Source of the DNA: Nonomuraea muscovyensis | GTDB taxonomy: Bacteria; Actinomycetota; Actinomycetes; Streptosporangiales; Streptosporangiaceae | Reading direction: 5' to 3' | NCBI RefSeq assembly: GCF_014207745.1 | Contig: NZ_JACHJB010000001.1 | Location: 372,001 to 436,000 of the forward strand | Length of the DNA: 64,000 bases | In this document: positions 11,777 to 19,523 of the stretch, piece by piece | Layout: each line of letters starts with the position of its first letter | Position numbering within the stretch: the stretch's first letter is position 1 | Notes under the pieces: model-generated | Database searches by the model: none | The model's input: only the letters and a program-made list of their open reading frames with translations | Told to the model about the DNA's origin: nothing | Program-made: the position numbers and the translations under genes

Positions 11777-11944
11777 TCACCCGGTGATGGGCACCCCCCG
11801 CATCGGGGTGAACCCGAACAGCGTGACGTCCACGCTGGTCACGTCCACGGGCGGGGCGGTCATGAGCACGAACATCCGGATCCGCCCGCCCGGCCCGAGC
11901 GACTTCAGCACGGTGGTGGAGCAGCAGGCGGAGGTCGCATCCGT
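11777..11944 (-). pseudogene. C-terminal gene remnant
   Basis: A leftward frame with strong third-position GC ends with [20 protein letters not shown] and MRGVPITG, then a TGA at 11777. It looks like the last beta-strands of a protein whose beginning is missing; the frame runs back only to the XRE stop codon. The first usable start would be a GTG giving about 44 residues. Family not recognised. Confidence 0.35.
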
Positions 11945-12177
11945 CAGGCGGTCCGCTCGCCGATCCTGGGGAAGGGAGTGGTGGAGAAGACCACCTCGAC
12001 CGGCACCTCGAAGTATCCGGCGATCCGCAACGCCAGATAGAGGCTCGGGCTGTATTCGCCGCGCTCCAGGTAGCCGACCGTCTGGTAGTGCACTCCCAGC
12101 GCCTCGGCCAGCTGCCGTCGGGTGACGCCGCGTTCGGCGCGCAGGAGGGCGATGCGGTTGTAGACCGTCTCACTCAT
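11944..12177 (-). CDS. Small XRE-family HTH regulator
   Basis: 77 residues, ATG start. A single Cro/C1-type helix-turn-helix ([20 protein letters not shown] then [14 protein letters not shown]) fills most of the protein. Such short regulators in Gram-positives usually follow a membrane-protein gene. Here the upstream gene on the same strand is decayed: its C-terminal frame ends only 14 bases before this ATG, so this may be an orphaned regulator. Confidence 0.85.
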   Translation of the reverse strand: MSETVYNRIALLRAERGVTRRQLAEALGVHYQTVGYLERGEYSPSLYLALRIAGYFEVPVEVVFSTTPFPRIGERTA

Positions 12178-12191
12178 CGGGGCTCATTGTG

Positions 12192-12590
12192 TCAGCCGAT
12201 GCGCTGGAGTGCCTTTTCACGACGGCCGGCCGAGCCGGACTCGCGCCTGGCCGTGCGGCGCAGGATGGGCGGGGGGAACAGCAGCCCGGCCGCCCCGCGA
12301 TGGCGGTGAGCCCGCCGGCCAGCACCATGAACAGGCCCGCGACCGCCACGAACGCCATGCCGCTCGGGGCGGTGAGCGACAGCCACACCACCCGGCCCAC
12401 AAGGTAGCCCACCATGCCCTATGGCAGGGCCTTGGCCCGCGGCAACGTGCCGTCCTCGCGCTCGACGGCCAGGGTGCCCACGGTCCCGGTGAGACCGTTG
12501 AAGGCGACGCCCATGCCGAGCATGCCCGGGAGCGCGGCGGCGCCGGTGGAGCTGACGCGCTCGTCCGGCTCGCTCCTTGCGCCCATCACC
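12192..12590 (-). pseudogene. Decayed ABC-2 type transporter permease
   Basis: One frame reads LPGMLGMGVAFNGLTGTVG, then TLAVEREDGTLPRAKALP, an in-frame TAG at 12419-12421, then GMVGYLVGRVVWLSLTA and two hydrophobic stretches. This is the AVEREDGT-L-RAKA-P-x-GM-GYLVG region of drug-type (DrrB-like) ABC-2 permeases. The 3' part continues best in another frame (GLLFPPPILRRTARRESGSA, then REKALQRIG and stop at 12192). A nonsense codon, a frameshift and loss of most of the protein make it non-functional. No partner ATPase gene is present. Confidence 0.6.
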
Positions 12591-12598
12591 ACTCCTGA

Positions 12599-12612
12599 TA
12601 GTAGATCTACTA
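12599..12612. promoter_or_regulatory. Perfect 14-bp palindrome
   Basis: TAGTAGATCTACTA is its own complement. It lies just upstream of the dead ABC-2 permease and about 115 bases before the SPFH gene. It looks like an operator for a GntR-, PadR- or TetR-type regulator; none is encoded nearby. Inference only. Confidence 0.5.
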
Positions 12613-12616
12613 CATC

Positions 12617-12632
12617 GATAGCACACCTGCTA
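12617..12632. promoter_or_regulatory. Second inverted repeat next to the palindrome
   Basis: ATAGCA-cacc-TGCTAT, a perfect 6-4-6 inverted repeat four bases from the 14-bp palindrome. The pair probably formed the control region of the now decayed transporter locus, or could serve the rightward SPFH operon. Confidence 0.4.
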
Positions 12633-12726
12633 TTCAGCGCAATAGACCTGTGATGTGCATTGCAAGCGAACAGCAAGCCGCAGCCGATACGGTCAAAACC
12701 GGCCTGTAGCGGAAAAGGAAGGTGCT

Positions 12727-14388
12727 ATGTCACGACCCAGAGAGGCGCTCCGACAAGCAGGTCAGGGCATGGCCCAAGCCGTGGCGCAGGGCGGCGACCT
12801 GCGGCAGGCGGTGGGCCAGGCCGTCGGCCAGGTCGCGCAGTACGCCGGACAGGGCGGGCAGTACACCGGGCAGGGCGGGCAGTACGGGGGCCAGGGCGGG
12901 CAGCAGGGGTTCGCGCTGAACCCGCACGACTTCGCCGCCGCTCGTGACGGAGGGGTGTCCATCGGCACCCTGATCGAGGCCAGGACCGCGTCGCTGAACG
13001 AGGCCGGCGAGATCGTCAACCGCAGCTTCGCCGAGAACGGCATGCACGTCATCTCGCCCGTGGTGATCCCCAAGAGCGGCACCGCGAAGGTGCTCGTGCC
13101 GCTCGCCGTCCTCGTCGCACTCGGCCTGATCGGCGCGCTCGGCAACGTCATCCCGCGGACCGAGCTGTTCTTCGGCCCCCACTACTGGGCCGTGCTGGTG
13201 CTCGCCGCCGCGTTCCTGTGGTGGCGGCGCAGCGTGGTGATGGTGCCCGAGGGTTGCAAGGCCCTGATCACCAAGTTCGGCAAGCTCGTGCACATCGCCG
13301 ACCCGGGCCGGGTGACGCTGTTCAACCCGTGGAAGCGGGTCAGCTACATCGTCAACACCACGCGCGAGTACCCCTTCAACGCCCCCATCAGCGAGGCGCC
13401 GACCCAGCAGGGCGTCAAGGCGAGCGTCGACCTGTTCCTGCAGTTCAGGATCGAGAACCCGGCCGAGTTCATCTTCGTCCTCGGCTCGGTCAGCGGCTTC
13501 CAGTCCAAGCTGCAGAACGCCATCAGCGAGGTCACCCGCTCCCTCATCTACGCCCAGCGGGCCGAGGACATCTACGACCTGGTGGGCGAGAGCACCCTCG
13601 GCATGCTGGAGAGCCTCAACCAGCAGTTCCTGCCGGCCGTGCGGCTGACCGACGTCAACATCACGCACGCCGAGCCGTCCAGCCAGGAGTACCGGATGGA
13701 CCTGGCGGCCCCCGAGATGGTGCGGGTCGCCAAGGAGGCCTACACCTACGAGTACGAGCTGCAGCTGCGCAAGGAGCAGAACGAGGGCGACCTGGTCAAG
13801 GAGCTGGCCGGCCTGCAGGAGACGCTGAGCGCCATCCAGGCGGAGATCGCCGGCTACCAGGCCCGCATGGACACCGCACTCGAACGCGCCTCCCACCAGG
13901 CCACGGCACAGGCCAGGCAGCGCCTGGTCGAGGCCGAGTCGACGGCCAACGCAAACTCGGCGCTGCTGCAGGCGCAGGCGCTCGACATCAGGGCGCTGAG
14001 CGCGGCCGAGGCGCCGGAGATCCTCGACTACCGCTTCCAGCAGGACCTGCTGGACAAGCTGGAGTCGGTCGCGACCCGGCTGCCGCAGGTGGTGCAGGTG
14101 GGCGAGCAGACCGACATCGACTTCCTGGAGCTGGCCCAGCAGCTCGTCGGCGGGAAGGGCACCGCGCTGTTCTCGCCCGAGGACATGACCGCCATCCGCT
14201 CCAGGCTCGGCGAGATCGGCAGGCGCGTGGAGAACCGGGAGGCCGAGATCGCCGCGCTGCTCAGGAAGGTGGCCGAGGACGTCTCCGAGGCCCCCACCGT
14301 CGCCACCGCCACCGCCCCCGTCCCGGAGACCCCCGCCGAGACCACCGCCCCGATCCCCGTACAGAAGCTGGAGCGTGAGGCCCGATGA
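12727..14388 (+). CDS. SPFH/band 7 domain membrane protein (first paralogue)
   Basis: 553 residues from ATG at 12727 with GGAAGG upstream. The N-terminus has a low-complexity G-Q-Y stretch at about 40-60, then two membrane segments (about 121-140 and 153-166), an SPFH domain (about 168-350, beginning VVMVPEGCKALITKFGKLVH), a long coiled coil (about 350-420) and a Pro/Thr/Ala-rich tail. SPFH proteins assemble as membrane-bound oligomers that organise microdomains or chaperone proteases. It overlaps the next SPFH gene by ATGA and shares its PVVIPK motif just before the membrane segment, so the two probably arose by duplication and act together. Confidence 0.85.
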   Translation: MSRPREALRQAGQGMAQAVAQGGDLRQAVGQAVGQVAQYAGQGGQYTGQGGQYGGQGGQQGFALNPHDFAAARDGGVSIGTLIEARTASLNEAGEIVNRSFAENGMHVISPVVIPKSGTAKVLVPLAVLVALGLIGALGNVIPRTELFFGPHYWAVLVLAAAFLWWRRSVVMVPEGCKALITKFGKLVHIADPGRVTLFNPWKRVSYIVNTTREYPFNAPISEAPTQQGVKASVDLFLQFRIENPAEFIFVLGSVSGFQSKLQNAISEVTRSLIYAQRAEDIYDLVGESTLGMLESLNQQFLPAVRLTDVNITHAEPSSQEYRMDLAAPEMVRVAKEAYTYEYELQLRKEQNEGDLVKELAGLQETLSAIQAEIAGYQARMDTALERASHQATAQARQRLVEAESTANANSALLQAQALDIRALSAAEAPEILDYRFQQDLLDKLESVATRLPQVVQVGEQTDIDFLELAQQLVGGKGTALFSPEDMTAIRSRLGEIGRRVENREAEIAALLRKVAEDVSEAPTVATATAPVPETPAETTAPIPVQKLEREAR

Positions 14389-15632
14389 GCGGGCGCGAGT
14401 TCTCGAAGATCAAGGAGTCGCTGGCGTCCTGGTCGGAGATCCGCCAGCTGCTGCGCGGCGGCGAGCAGGGCCAGCTCGTGCCCGTCGTCATCCCCAAGGA
14501 CCGGCGCGGCTTCTCGTGGATGACGCTGGTGTTCGTGGCGCTGTACTTCGCCGGCATGGCGGTCGTGACCGACGTCAGGGCCGTCGCCGCGCTCGCCGCG
14601 GTGTTCCTGCTGGCCCTGGCGGCCATCCTGATGTGGCGCAAGGCGATCATCGAGATCGAGGAGGGCACCACCGGCGTGCGCAGCCGCTGGGGCGCGATCA
14701 CCGGCACGCTGCCGCCGGGCCGCCACTACCTGTGGCTGCCGTGGGACCGGGTGGACGCCGTGGTCGACACCTCCACCGAGATCCCCTACTCGGCGCCCAT
14801 CGTGGCCTGCCCGACAGCCGAGAACGTGCCGCTGAAGTCGATCGAGTTCTTCCTGAAGTTCCGCATCGTCGACCCGGTGGCGTTCGTCCGCACGATCGGC
14901 GCGGGCAACTTCGACCTGGTGCTGTCGAGCGCCGTGCAGGACGCGATCAGGCAGCGCAGCCGCAGGGTCAACACCGAGCGCGCCTACGACCTGCGCGGTT
15001 CCGACGTGGGCGACATGCAGGATGCGCTCAACCGCCAGCTCGGCCGGTACGGCGTGCGCGTCACCGGCGCCAACATCCCCGACGTGCAGCTGCCCGACCA
15101 GTACCAGCAGCACCTGGCCACCCGCGAGAAGGTCGCCAAGGAGCTGTCGGCCTACGAGCGCGAGTGGGAGCTGACCCGCAAGCGCCGCATCGACACGCTG
15201 CTCATGGAGATCGAACGGTCCAAGAAGACCCGTGACGCCCGCGTCGTCGAGGTCAGGGCCGCCTACAACACGGCGCGCAAGGACGTGGCCCGCATGCTGG
15301 AGGAGCAGGAGACCGAGGCGCAGCGCGTGCGCTGGGAGATCGAGGCGCGTGGCCGGGCCGAGCTGACCTCCGCCGAGAACGAGGCCAAGGCGCTGCGCCG
15401 GCTGGCCGAGTCCTACCGCGACAACCGGGCCGTGCTCCAGTACGAGCTGGCCAGGCGGCGGCTCGACGTGGGCGCCAAGCTGGCGGAGAACGCCCCCCAG
15501 CCGCTGGTCGTGCGCACCCAGCAGGGCGCCGGCGACTCCGCGCTGTCCACGCTGCTGCTGGCCCAGCTGCTGCCCCGCATCTCGGCCGGGCAGATCTCCG
15601 GCAACCACAACGGCCACGCCCCCAACGCATAG
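14385..15632 (+). CDS. SPFH/band 7 domain membrane protein (second paralogue)
   Basis: 415 residues; ATG overlaps the first paralogue's TGA. Order: short cytoplasmic N-terminus with LVPVVIPK at 31-38, membrane segments at about 43-61 and 66-84, then an SPFH-like beta region (KAIIEIEEGTTGVRSRWG onward) and a charged coiled coil (about 240-360), ending in a Gln/Gly-rich tail. Lacking the first paralogue's G-Q-Y region. Translational coupling implies a stoichiometric pair. Fifteen bases later the Spo0M-like gene begins. Confidence 0.85.
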   Translation: MSGREFSKIKESLASWSEIRQLLRGGEQGQLVPVVIPKDRRGFSWMTLVFVALYFAGMAVVTDVRAVAALAAVFLLALAAILMWRKAIIEIEEGTTGVRSRWGAITGTLPPGRHYLWLPWDRVDAVVDTSTEIPYSAPIVACPTAENVPLKSIEFFLKFRIVDPVAFVRTIGAGNFDLVLSSAVQDAIRQRSRRVNTERAYDLRGSDVGDMQDALNRQLGRYGVRVTGANIPDVQLPDQYQQHLATREKVAKELSAYEREWELTRKRRIDTLLMEIERSKKTRDARVVEVRAAYNTARKDVARMLEEQETEAQRVRWEIEARGRAELTSAENEAKALRRLAESYRDNRAVLQYELARRRLDVGAKLAENAPQPLVVRTQQGAGDSALSTLLLAQLLPRISAGQISGNHNGHAPNA

Positions 15633-15646
15633 GAGGAGAGAACCCC

Positions 15647-16420
15647 ATGGTGTTCCGCAAGCTGATGGCCGCGTTCGGCGCGGGCGTCGAAGTCGACACA
15701 GTGCTGACCAACGCCACCGTCCGGCCCGGCGAGGCGCTGAAGGGCGTCGTCCACTTCCGCGGCGGCGGCTCCGACTACAAGGTCGAGGGCATCTTCATCG
15801 ACCTGACCGCCGTGGTCGAGGTGGAGAGCGGCGACAACGAGTACAAGACGACCTACAGCTTCCTGCGCCAGCAGGTCGCCGGGACGTTCCAGCTCGCCGC
15901 GGGCGCCCAGCACAGCCAGCCGTTCGAGATCCCGATGCCGTGGGAGACTCCGGTCAGCGCCGTCGCCGGACACCCGCTGCCCGGCATGAAGCTGGGCGTG
16001 CGGACCGAGCTGGCGCTGGCCGGCGCGATCGACAAGGGCGACCTCGACCCGCTGTTCGTCGGCCCGCTGCCCGCGCAGGAGCACGTGCTCGGCGCGCTCG
16101 GCCGGATGGGCTTCCAGTTCAAGAAGGCCGACCTGGAGCGGGGCACGCTGTACGGCTCGACGATGCCGTTCTTCCAGGAGATCGAGTACTTCGCGGGCGG
16201 CCAGTGGCGGCGCTACTTCAACGAGCTGGAGCTGACGTTCATCGCCGGGCCGCGGCAGATGGACGTCATCCTGGAGGCCGACAAGCGGGGCGGCTTCCTG
16301 ACCTCCAGCCACGACACCTACAACAGGTTCACCGTCCACTACGACGCCGACCCGGCCGCGGCCGAGCACGCGCTGCAGCGCGGCCTGGAGCAGATGGCCC
16401 GCCACCGCGGCTGGTTCTGA
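15647..16420 (+). CDS. Spo0M-like arrestin-fold protein
   Basis: 257 residues, ATG with a strong AGGAGGAGAG. The N-terminus (KLMAAFGAGVEVDTVLTNAT then VRPGEALKGVVHFRGG) and the QPFEIPMPWETP segment match the SpoOM/arrestin family. Bacillus Spo0M influences sporulation and cell division through protein contacts; the role in actinobacteria is not known to me. Position directly behind two SPFH genes suggests it is a cytoplasmic adaptor of the membrane complex. Confidence 0.88.
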   Translation: MVFRKLMAAFGAGVEVDTVLTNATVRPGEALKGVVHFRGGGSDYKVEGIFIDLTAVVEVESGDNEYKTTYSFLRQQVAGTFQLAAGAQHSQPFEIPMPWETPVSAVAGHPLPGMKLGVRTELALAGAIDKGDLDPLFVGPLPAQEHVLGALGRMGFQFKKADLERGTLYGSTMPFFQEIEYFAGGQWRRYFNELELTFIAGPRQMDVILEADKRGGFLTSSHDTYNRFTVHYDADPAAAEHALQRGLEQMARHRGWF

Positions 16421-16568
16421 CCCGCCGGACACCCCGGGCGGTGCCGGGCCGCGGCCCGCGCCGCCCGTCGAGCCGGGCACGGGTTTATCTCCCTCGTGCT
16501 GGCAGTCGCGTGGGGCGATCGTTACCATGACGTCGGGGACTGACTGATCGTCGGATGCGGGGCCAGCG

Positions 16569-17609
16569 ATGTCACGGTTCATGTCGGCGTGGAGCCGGGC
16601 CGCACCATGGGCCGCCAAGAACGCCGACGGCGCGATCGCCCTGACGCTGGCCATCGTGGTCGGCGTGCTGGGCCTCATCCCCGAGGAGATCTTCGGCAAG
16701 GAGGGCGCCGAGGTCCAGCAGCAGCTCGTCAGCGCCGCGACCCTGCTGATCCTCGCGCTGGTGGCCACGGCGCTGCTGCGCGACCGGCTGCGGCAGGCGC
16801 CCGTCGAGCGGACGATCACCTCGGGGGCGCTGGCCGGCCTGCCCGAGCGCCTGGACCGGCTCGACCAGATCGACACCCTGGTGGCCGGCACCCGCAAGGC
16901 CCTCGACGCCCTGCAGCTCGTCCGCGTGCTGGGCAGCAGGCAGGAGATCGCGCAGGCGCACGCCGAGGCGCGCAAGGACACCACCCGGTGGAGCTTCAAG
17001 GGCGGCACCGGCACCTACCTGCGCGCCGTCATCCTGCCCGAGTGCGTGGCCGCCTCGCGCCGGGTCAAGCGCCACCTGACGGTCCGGGTCGAGGTGATCG
17101 ACCCGACCAACGCCGAGGTGTGCGAGACCTACGCCCACTACCGGCGCTCCCTGTCCGACGCGCCCGACGGCACGGGCGAGAGGTGGACGACCGACCGGGC
17201 GCGCAAGGAGTCCTACGCCACGATCCTGGCCGCGTTCTGGCACCGGCAGCGCTACGGGCTGCTCGACATCGGCGTGGCGCTGTCGGCGACGATGACGACG
17301 TTCCGCTGGGACCTGTCGGCCACCCGGCTGATCATGACGGTCGAGGACCCCAACCGGGCGATGACGGCGCTGTCCGGGACCTTCTACTACGAAAACTGCG
17401 ACACCGAGCTGCGGCTCAGCTTCGAGCAGGCGCGCCGGGTGCCGCTGGAGATGTACAAGAAGGTGCCGCTCAGCGACGAGCCGACCGTCGAGGAGGTGCA
17501 GGAGCTGTTCGAACACATCGGCGTGCCCCTTCCCCGGTCGTACAACGAGCACGACGTCGTGGACATCGCCCGCAAGGCCCTGCGGGCCGTCAACCCGTAC
17601 GCGCCATGA
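16569..17609 (+). CDS. Two-TM membrane protein with a conserved C-terminal domain, unknown function
   Basis: 346 residues. Two membrane helices at about 22-37 and 53-70, a short linker that may coil (LPERLDRLDQIDTL), then an alpha/beta domain of about 210 residues beginning WSFKGGTGTYLRAVILPE (141-158) and VRVEVIDPTN. I recognise this domain pattern from unannotated actinobacterial proteins but cannot name a family; phospholipase D-like HKD motifs are absent. The last codons overlap the cupin gene by ATGA, making a three-gene unit with the cupin and an inositol-monophosphatase-like enzyme. The 2TM-sensor/effector layout resembles proteins of bacterial conflict systems. Confidence 0.75.
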   Translation: MSRFMSAWSRAAPWAAKNADGAIALTLAIVVGVLGLIPEEIFGKEGAEVQQQLVSAATLLILALVATALLRDRLRQAPVERTITSGALAGLPERLDRLDQIDTLVAGTRKALDALQLVRVLGSRQEIAQAHAEARKDTTRWSFKGGTGTYLRAVILPECVAASRRVKRHLTVRVEVIDPTNAEVCETYAHYRRSLSDAPDGTGERWTTDRARKESYATILAAFWHRQRYGLLDIGVALSATMTTFRWDLSATRLIMTVEDPNRAMTALSGTFYYENCDTELRLSFEQARRVPLEMYKKVPLSDEPTVEEVQELFEHIGVPLPRSYNEHDVVDIARKALRAVNPYAP

Positions 17610-18220
17610 GCCGCCAAGGGGTCTACCAGGAGATCGCCGGGGGCCGCGCGCGGGCCTGGGCGCTGGCGGCCCTGTCGGGTAGCGTCACGGCCGTGCGTCA
17701 TCCGCTCGGCTTCGTCTGCCTGCCGCTGGAGCGGCAGGGCGGCGAGGGCGTGTGCCTGCACCTGTGGTCCGGCAGGTTCGCCCCCGCCGAGATCACCACG
17801 TCGCAGATCCACTGCCACAGCTGGGACCTGGTCAGCCACGTGCTGTACGGCCAGGTACGCAACGTGCACGCGGTGGTCACCGACGCCGGGCCGGATGCCA
17901 CGCACCGGGTGTTCGAGGTGGTCAGCACCGCCGACGGCGACCACATCACGCCGACCCGCCGCACCGTGCGGCACGCGACCGGCCGGGTCGAGAGGTTCGG
18001 GCCGGGCCAGACGTACACACTGCCCGCCGACAGCTTCCACAGCAGCGTGGTGCCCGCGGGCGGCGAGGCCGCCACGATCGCGCTCGGCAGGAGCCGGCCA
18101 GGCGGCCGTGACCTGTCGCTCGGCCCGCTCCACGGGGGCGTCCACCGGGTCCGCCGGCGGCCGCTCGACGCCGGTGAGACCGCACACGTGGTGAGCCTGA
18201 TAGCCGCCCGCCTGACCTGA
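17606..18220 (+). CDS. Cupin-fold protein
   Basis: 204 residues; ATG overlaps the preceding stop by four bases. The cupin core is readable as QIHCHSWDLVSHVLYGQVRN (His-x-His and the following Gly turn) and DSFHSSVVPAGG for the second motif His, so a metal site is likely. Substrate unknown; dioxygenase or isomerase activity is possible. It is the middle gene of a tight cassette, followed after 9 bases by the inositol-monophosphatase-like gene. Confidence 0.75.
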   Translation: MSRQGVYQEIAGGRARAWALAALSGSVTAVRHPLGFVCLPLERQGGEGVCLHLWSGRFAPAEITTSQIHCHSWDLVSHVLYGQVRNVHAVVTDAGPDATHRVFEVVSTADGDHITPTRRTVRHATGRVERFGPGQTYTLPADSFHSSVVPAGGEAATIALGRSRPGGRDLSLGPLHGGVHRVRRRPLDAGETAHVVSLIAARLT

Positions 18221-18229
18221 GGGGTGCCC

Positions 18230-19030
18230 ATGGACCTGCAACACGCTCGCGCGGTCGCGGTCGAGGCCGCCGAGGCGGCGGGGGCGCTGCTGCAGTCCCG
18301 TGCCGGCGGGGCGCTCGGGGTGCGGGCCAAGGGCGCGGCCGGCGACCTGGTGACCGACCTCGACCTGGCGTCGGAGAAGCTGCTGCTGGAACGCATCCTC
18401 ACCGCGTTCCCCTCCCACGCGGTCATCGCGGAGGAGGCGGGCCTGCTCGGGGCGGCCGGCGGGGAGTGGACCTGGCTGGTCGACCCCCTCGACGGCACCA
18501 ACAACGTGGCCATCGGGCTGCCCGCCTACGTCGTGGGCGTCGCGCTGTGCCACTGCGGGCGGCCCGTGCTGGGCGTGGTCCACGACCCCGTCTCGTGCCA
18601 GACGTGGTCGGCCATCCGCGGTGGGGGCGCCGTCACCACATCGGGCGCGCCGCTCGCCGCGCCGTACCACCCGTCGCCGCACGGGCCGCTGCTGGCGTGG
18701 ACGCAGGGGTACGACGTGGCGCGCGACGACCCCGCCGCGTGCGCGCTGAAGGCCCGGCTGGAACTGCGGGCCAGGCGGATGCTGCAACTGTGGGCGCCGC
18801 TGCTGTCGTGGGCGATGCTCGCCAGGGGCGACATCGACGGCATCGTCGGCTACCGGGCGGAGGCGGTGGACCTGCCCGCCGGCGCGCTGCTCGCGCGGGA
18901 GGCCGGCATCGAGATCCGGGCGCTGGACGGCGGGCCGTTCGAGGACCGCTTCGACGGCACGGCCGACGACCGCAGCTTCGTCGCGGCCCACCCGCGCGCC
19001 CTGCCCGGCCTCCTCGCGCTGGTCGGCTGA
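18230..19030 (+). CDS. Inositol monophosphatase family phosphatase
   Basis: 266 residues from ATG at 18230 (an ATG two codons upstream at 18224 is possible; GAGGGG lies before both). Metal-binding motifs of the Li-sensitive phosphatase family are present: AEEAG, WLVDPLDGTNN and the C-terminal AVDLPAGALLAREAG. Relatives hydrolyse inositol phosphates, fructose 1,6-bisphosphate, histidinol phosphate or 3',5'-bisphosphate nucleotides; which one applies here cannot be read. Last gene of the 16.6-19.0 kb cassette. Confidence 0.88.
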   Translation: MDLQHARAVAVEAAEAAGALLQSRAGGALGVRAKGAAGDLVTDLDLASEKLLLERILTAFPSHAVIAEEAGLLGAAGGEWTWLVDPLDGTNNVAIGLPAYVVGVALCHCGRPVLGVVHDPVSCQTWSAIRGGGAVTTSGAPLAAPYHPSPHGPLLAWTQGYDVARDDPAACALKARLELRARRMLQLWAPLLSWAMLARGDIDGIVGYRAEAVDLPAGALLAREAGIEIRALDGGPFEDRFDGTADDRSFVAAHPRALPGLLALVG

Positions 19031-19501
19031 TCAGCCGGCGGCCTGGTCCTTGATGGTGTACTTGCACATGCCCTCGCCGTCGGCCACCTTCTCGCCGTCG
19101 ACGGTGATGCGGCACTTCGCGGCCTCCAGCATGCCGTTGTCGGCCCGCACCGAGCCCGCCACGATGGACACCAGGCGGCCGACCCGCTGCTCGGCCGCGG
19201 TCATCTCGACCTTCTCCGTCTTCGACCAGGGCAGGGCGGCGTCCGTGACGCTGCCGCTGGAGCCGGCGACGTAGGCGATCGGCTGCATGTTCTTGCCCTT
19301 GCCGAGCACCTCCAGCTTGACCGTGTGCACCGCGCCCTGCGATGCGGGAGCCGTGGAGGCCGACGCCTCGGCCGAGCTGGAAGGAGCGGCCGCGGGAGAG
19401 GGGGCGGCGGGGGTGGAGGAGCCGCATCCCGCCAGAGCGGCGGCAGCGAGCGTCGCGGATATGGCCAGTCCGAAATGTCGCATGACAGTCATGCGCATCA
19501 T
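19031..19501 (-). CDS. MmpS-like lipoprotein
   Basis: 156 residues from ATG at 19501 (19498 also possible). Signal peptide with lipobox LAGC, a Ser/Ala/Pro-rich linker, then a single beta-sandwich domain with the sequence pattern of MmpS-type transport accessory proteins: an early VKLEVLGKG, Y-VAG, a central LPW, and paired cysteines (KCRITVDG, MCKYTIKD). Expected on the outer face of the membrane. No MmpL partner is next to it; the neighbour is an ArsB/SLC13-type transporter 22 bases upstream on the same strand. Confidence 0.75.
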   Translation of the reverse strand: MMRMTVMRHFGLAISATLAAAALAGCGSSTPAAPSPAAAPSSSAEASASTAPASQGAVHTVKLEVLGKGKNMQPIAYVAGSSGSVTDAALPWSKTEKVEMTAAEQRVGRLVSIVAGSVRADNGMLEAAKCRITVDGEKVADGEGMCKYTIKDQAAG

Positions 19502-19523
19502 TGTCCCGGAGACTGACTGCCCG

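Noticed and set aside
9384..12125. 913-codon plus-strand open frame opposite uvrB
   Set aside because: Fully antisense to uvrB; composition is the mirror of UvrB codons and no ribosome site precedes it.
12655..12726. Upstream start for the first SPFH gene
   Set aside because: The frame is open, but the GGAAGG before ATG 12727 and the coding bias favour the later start.
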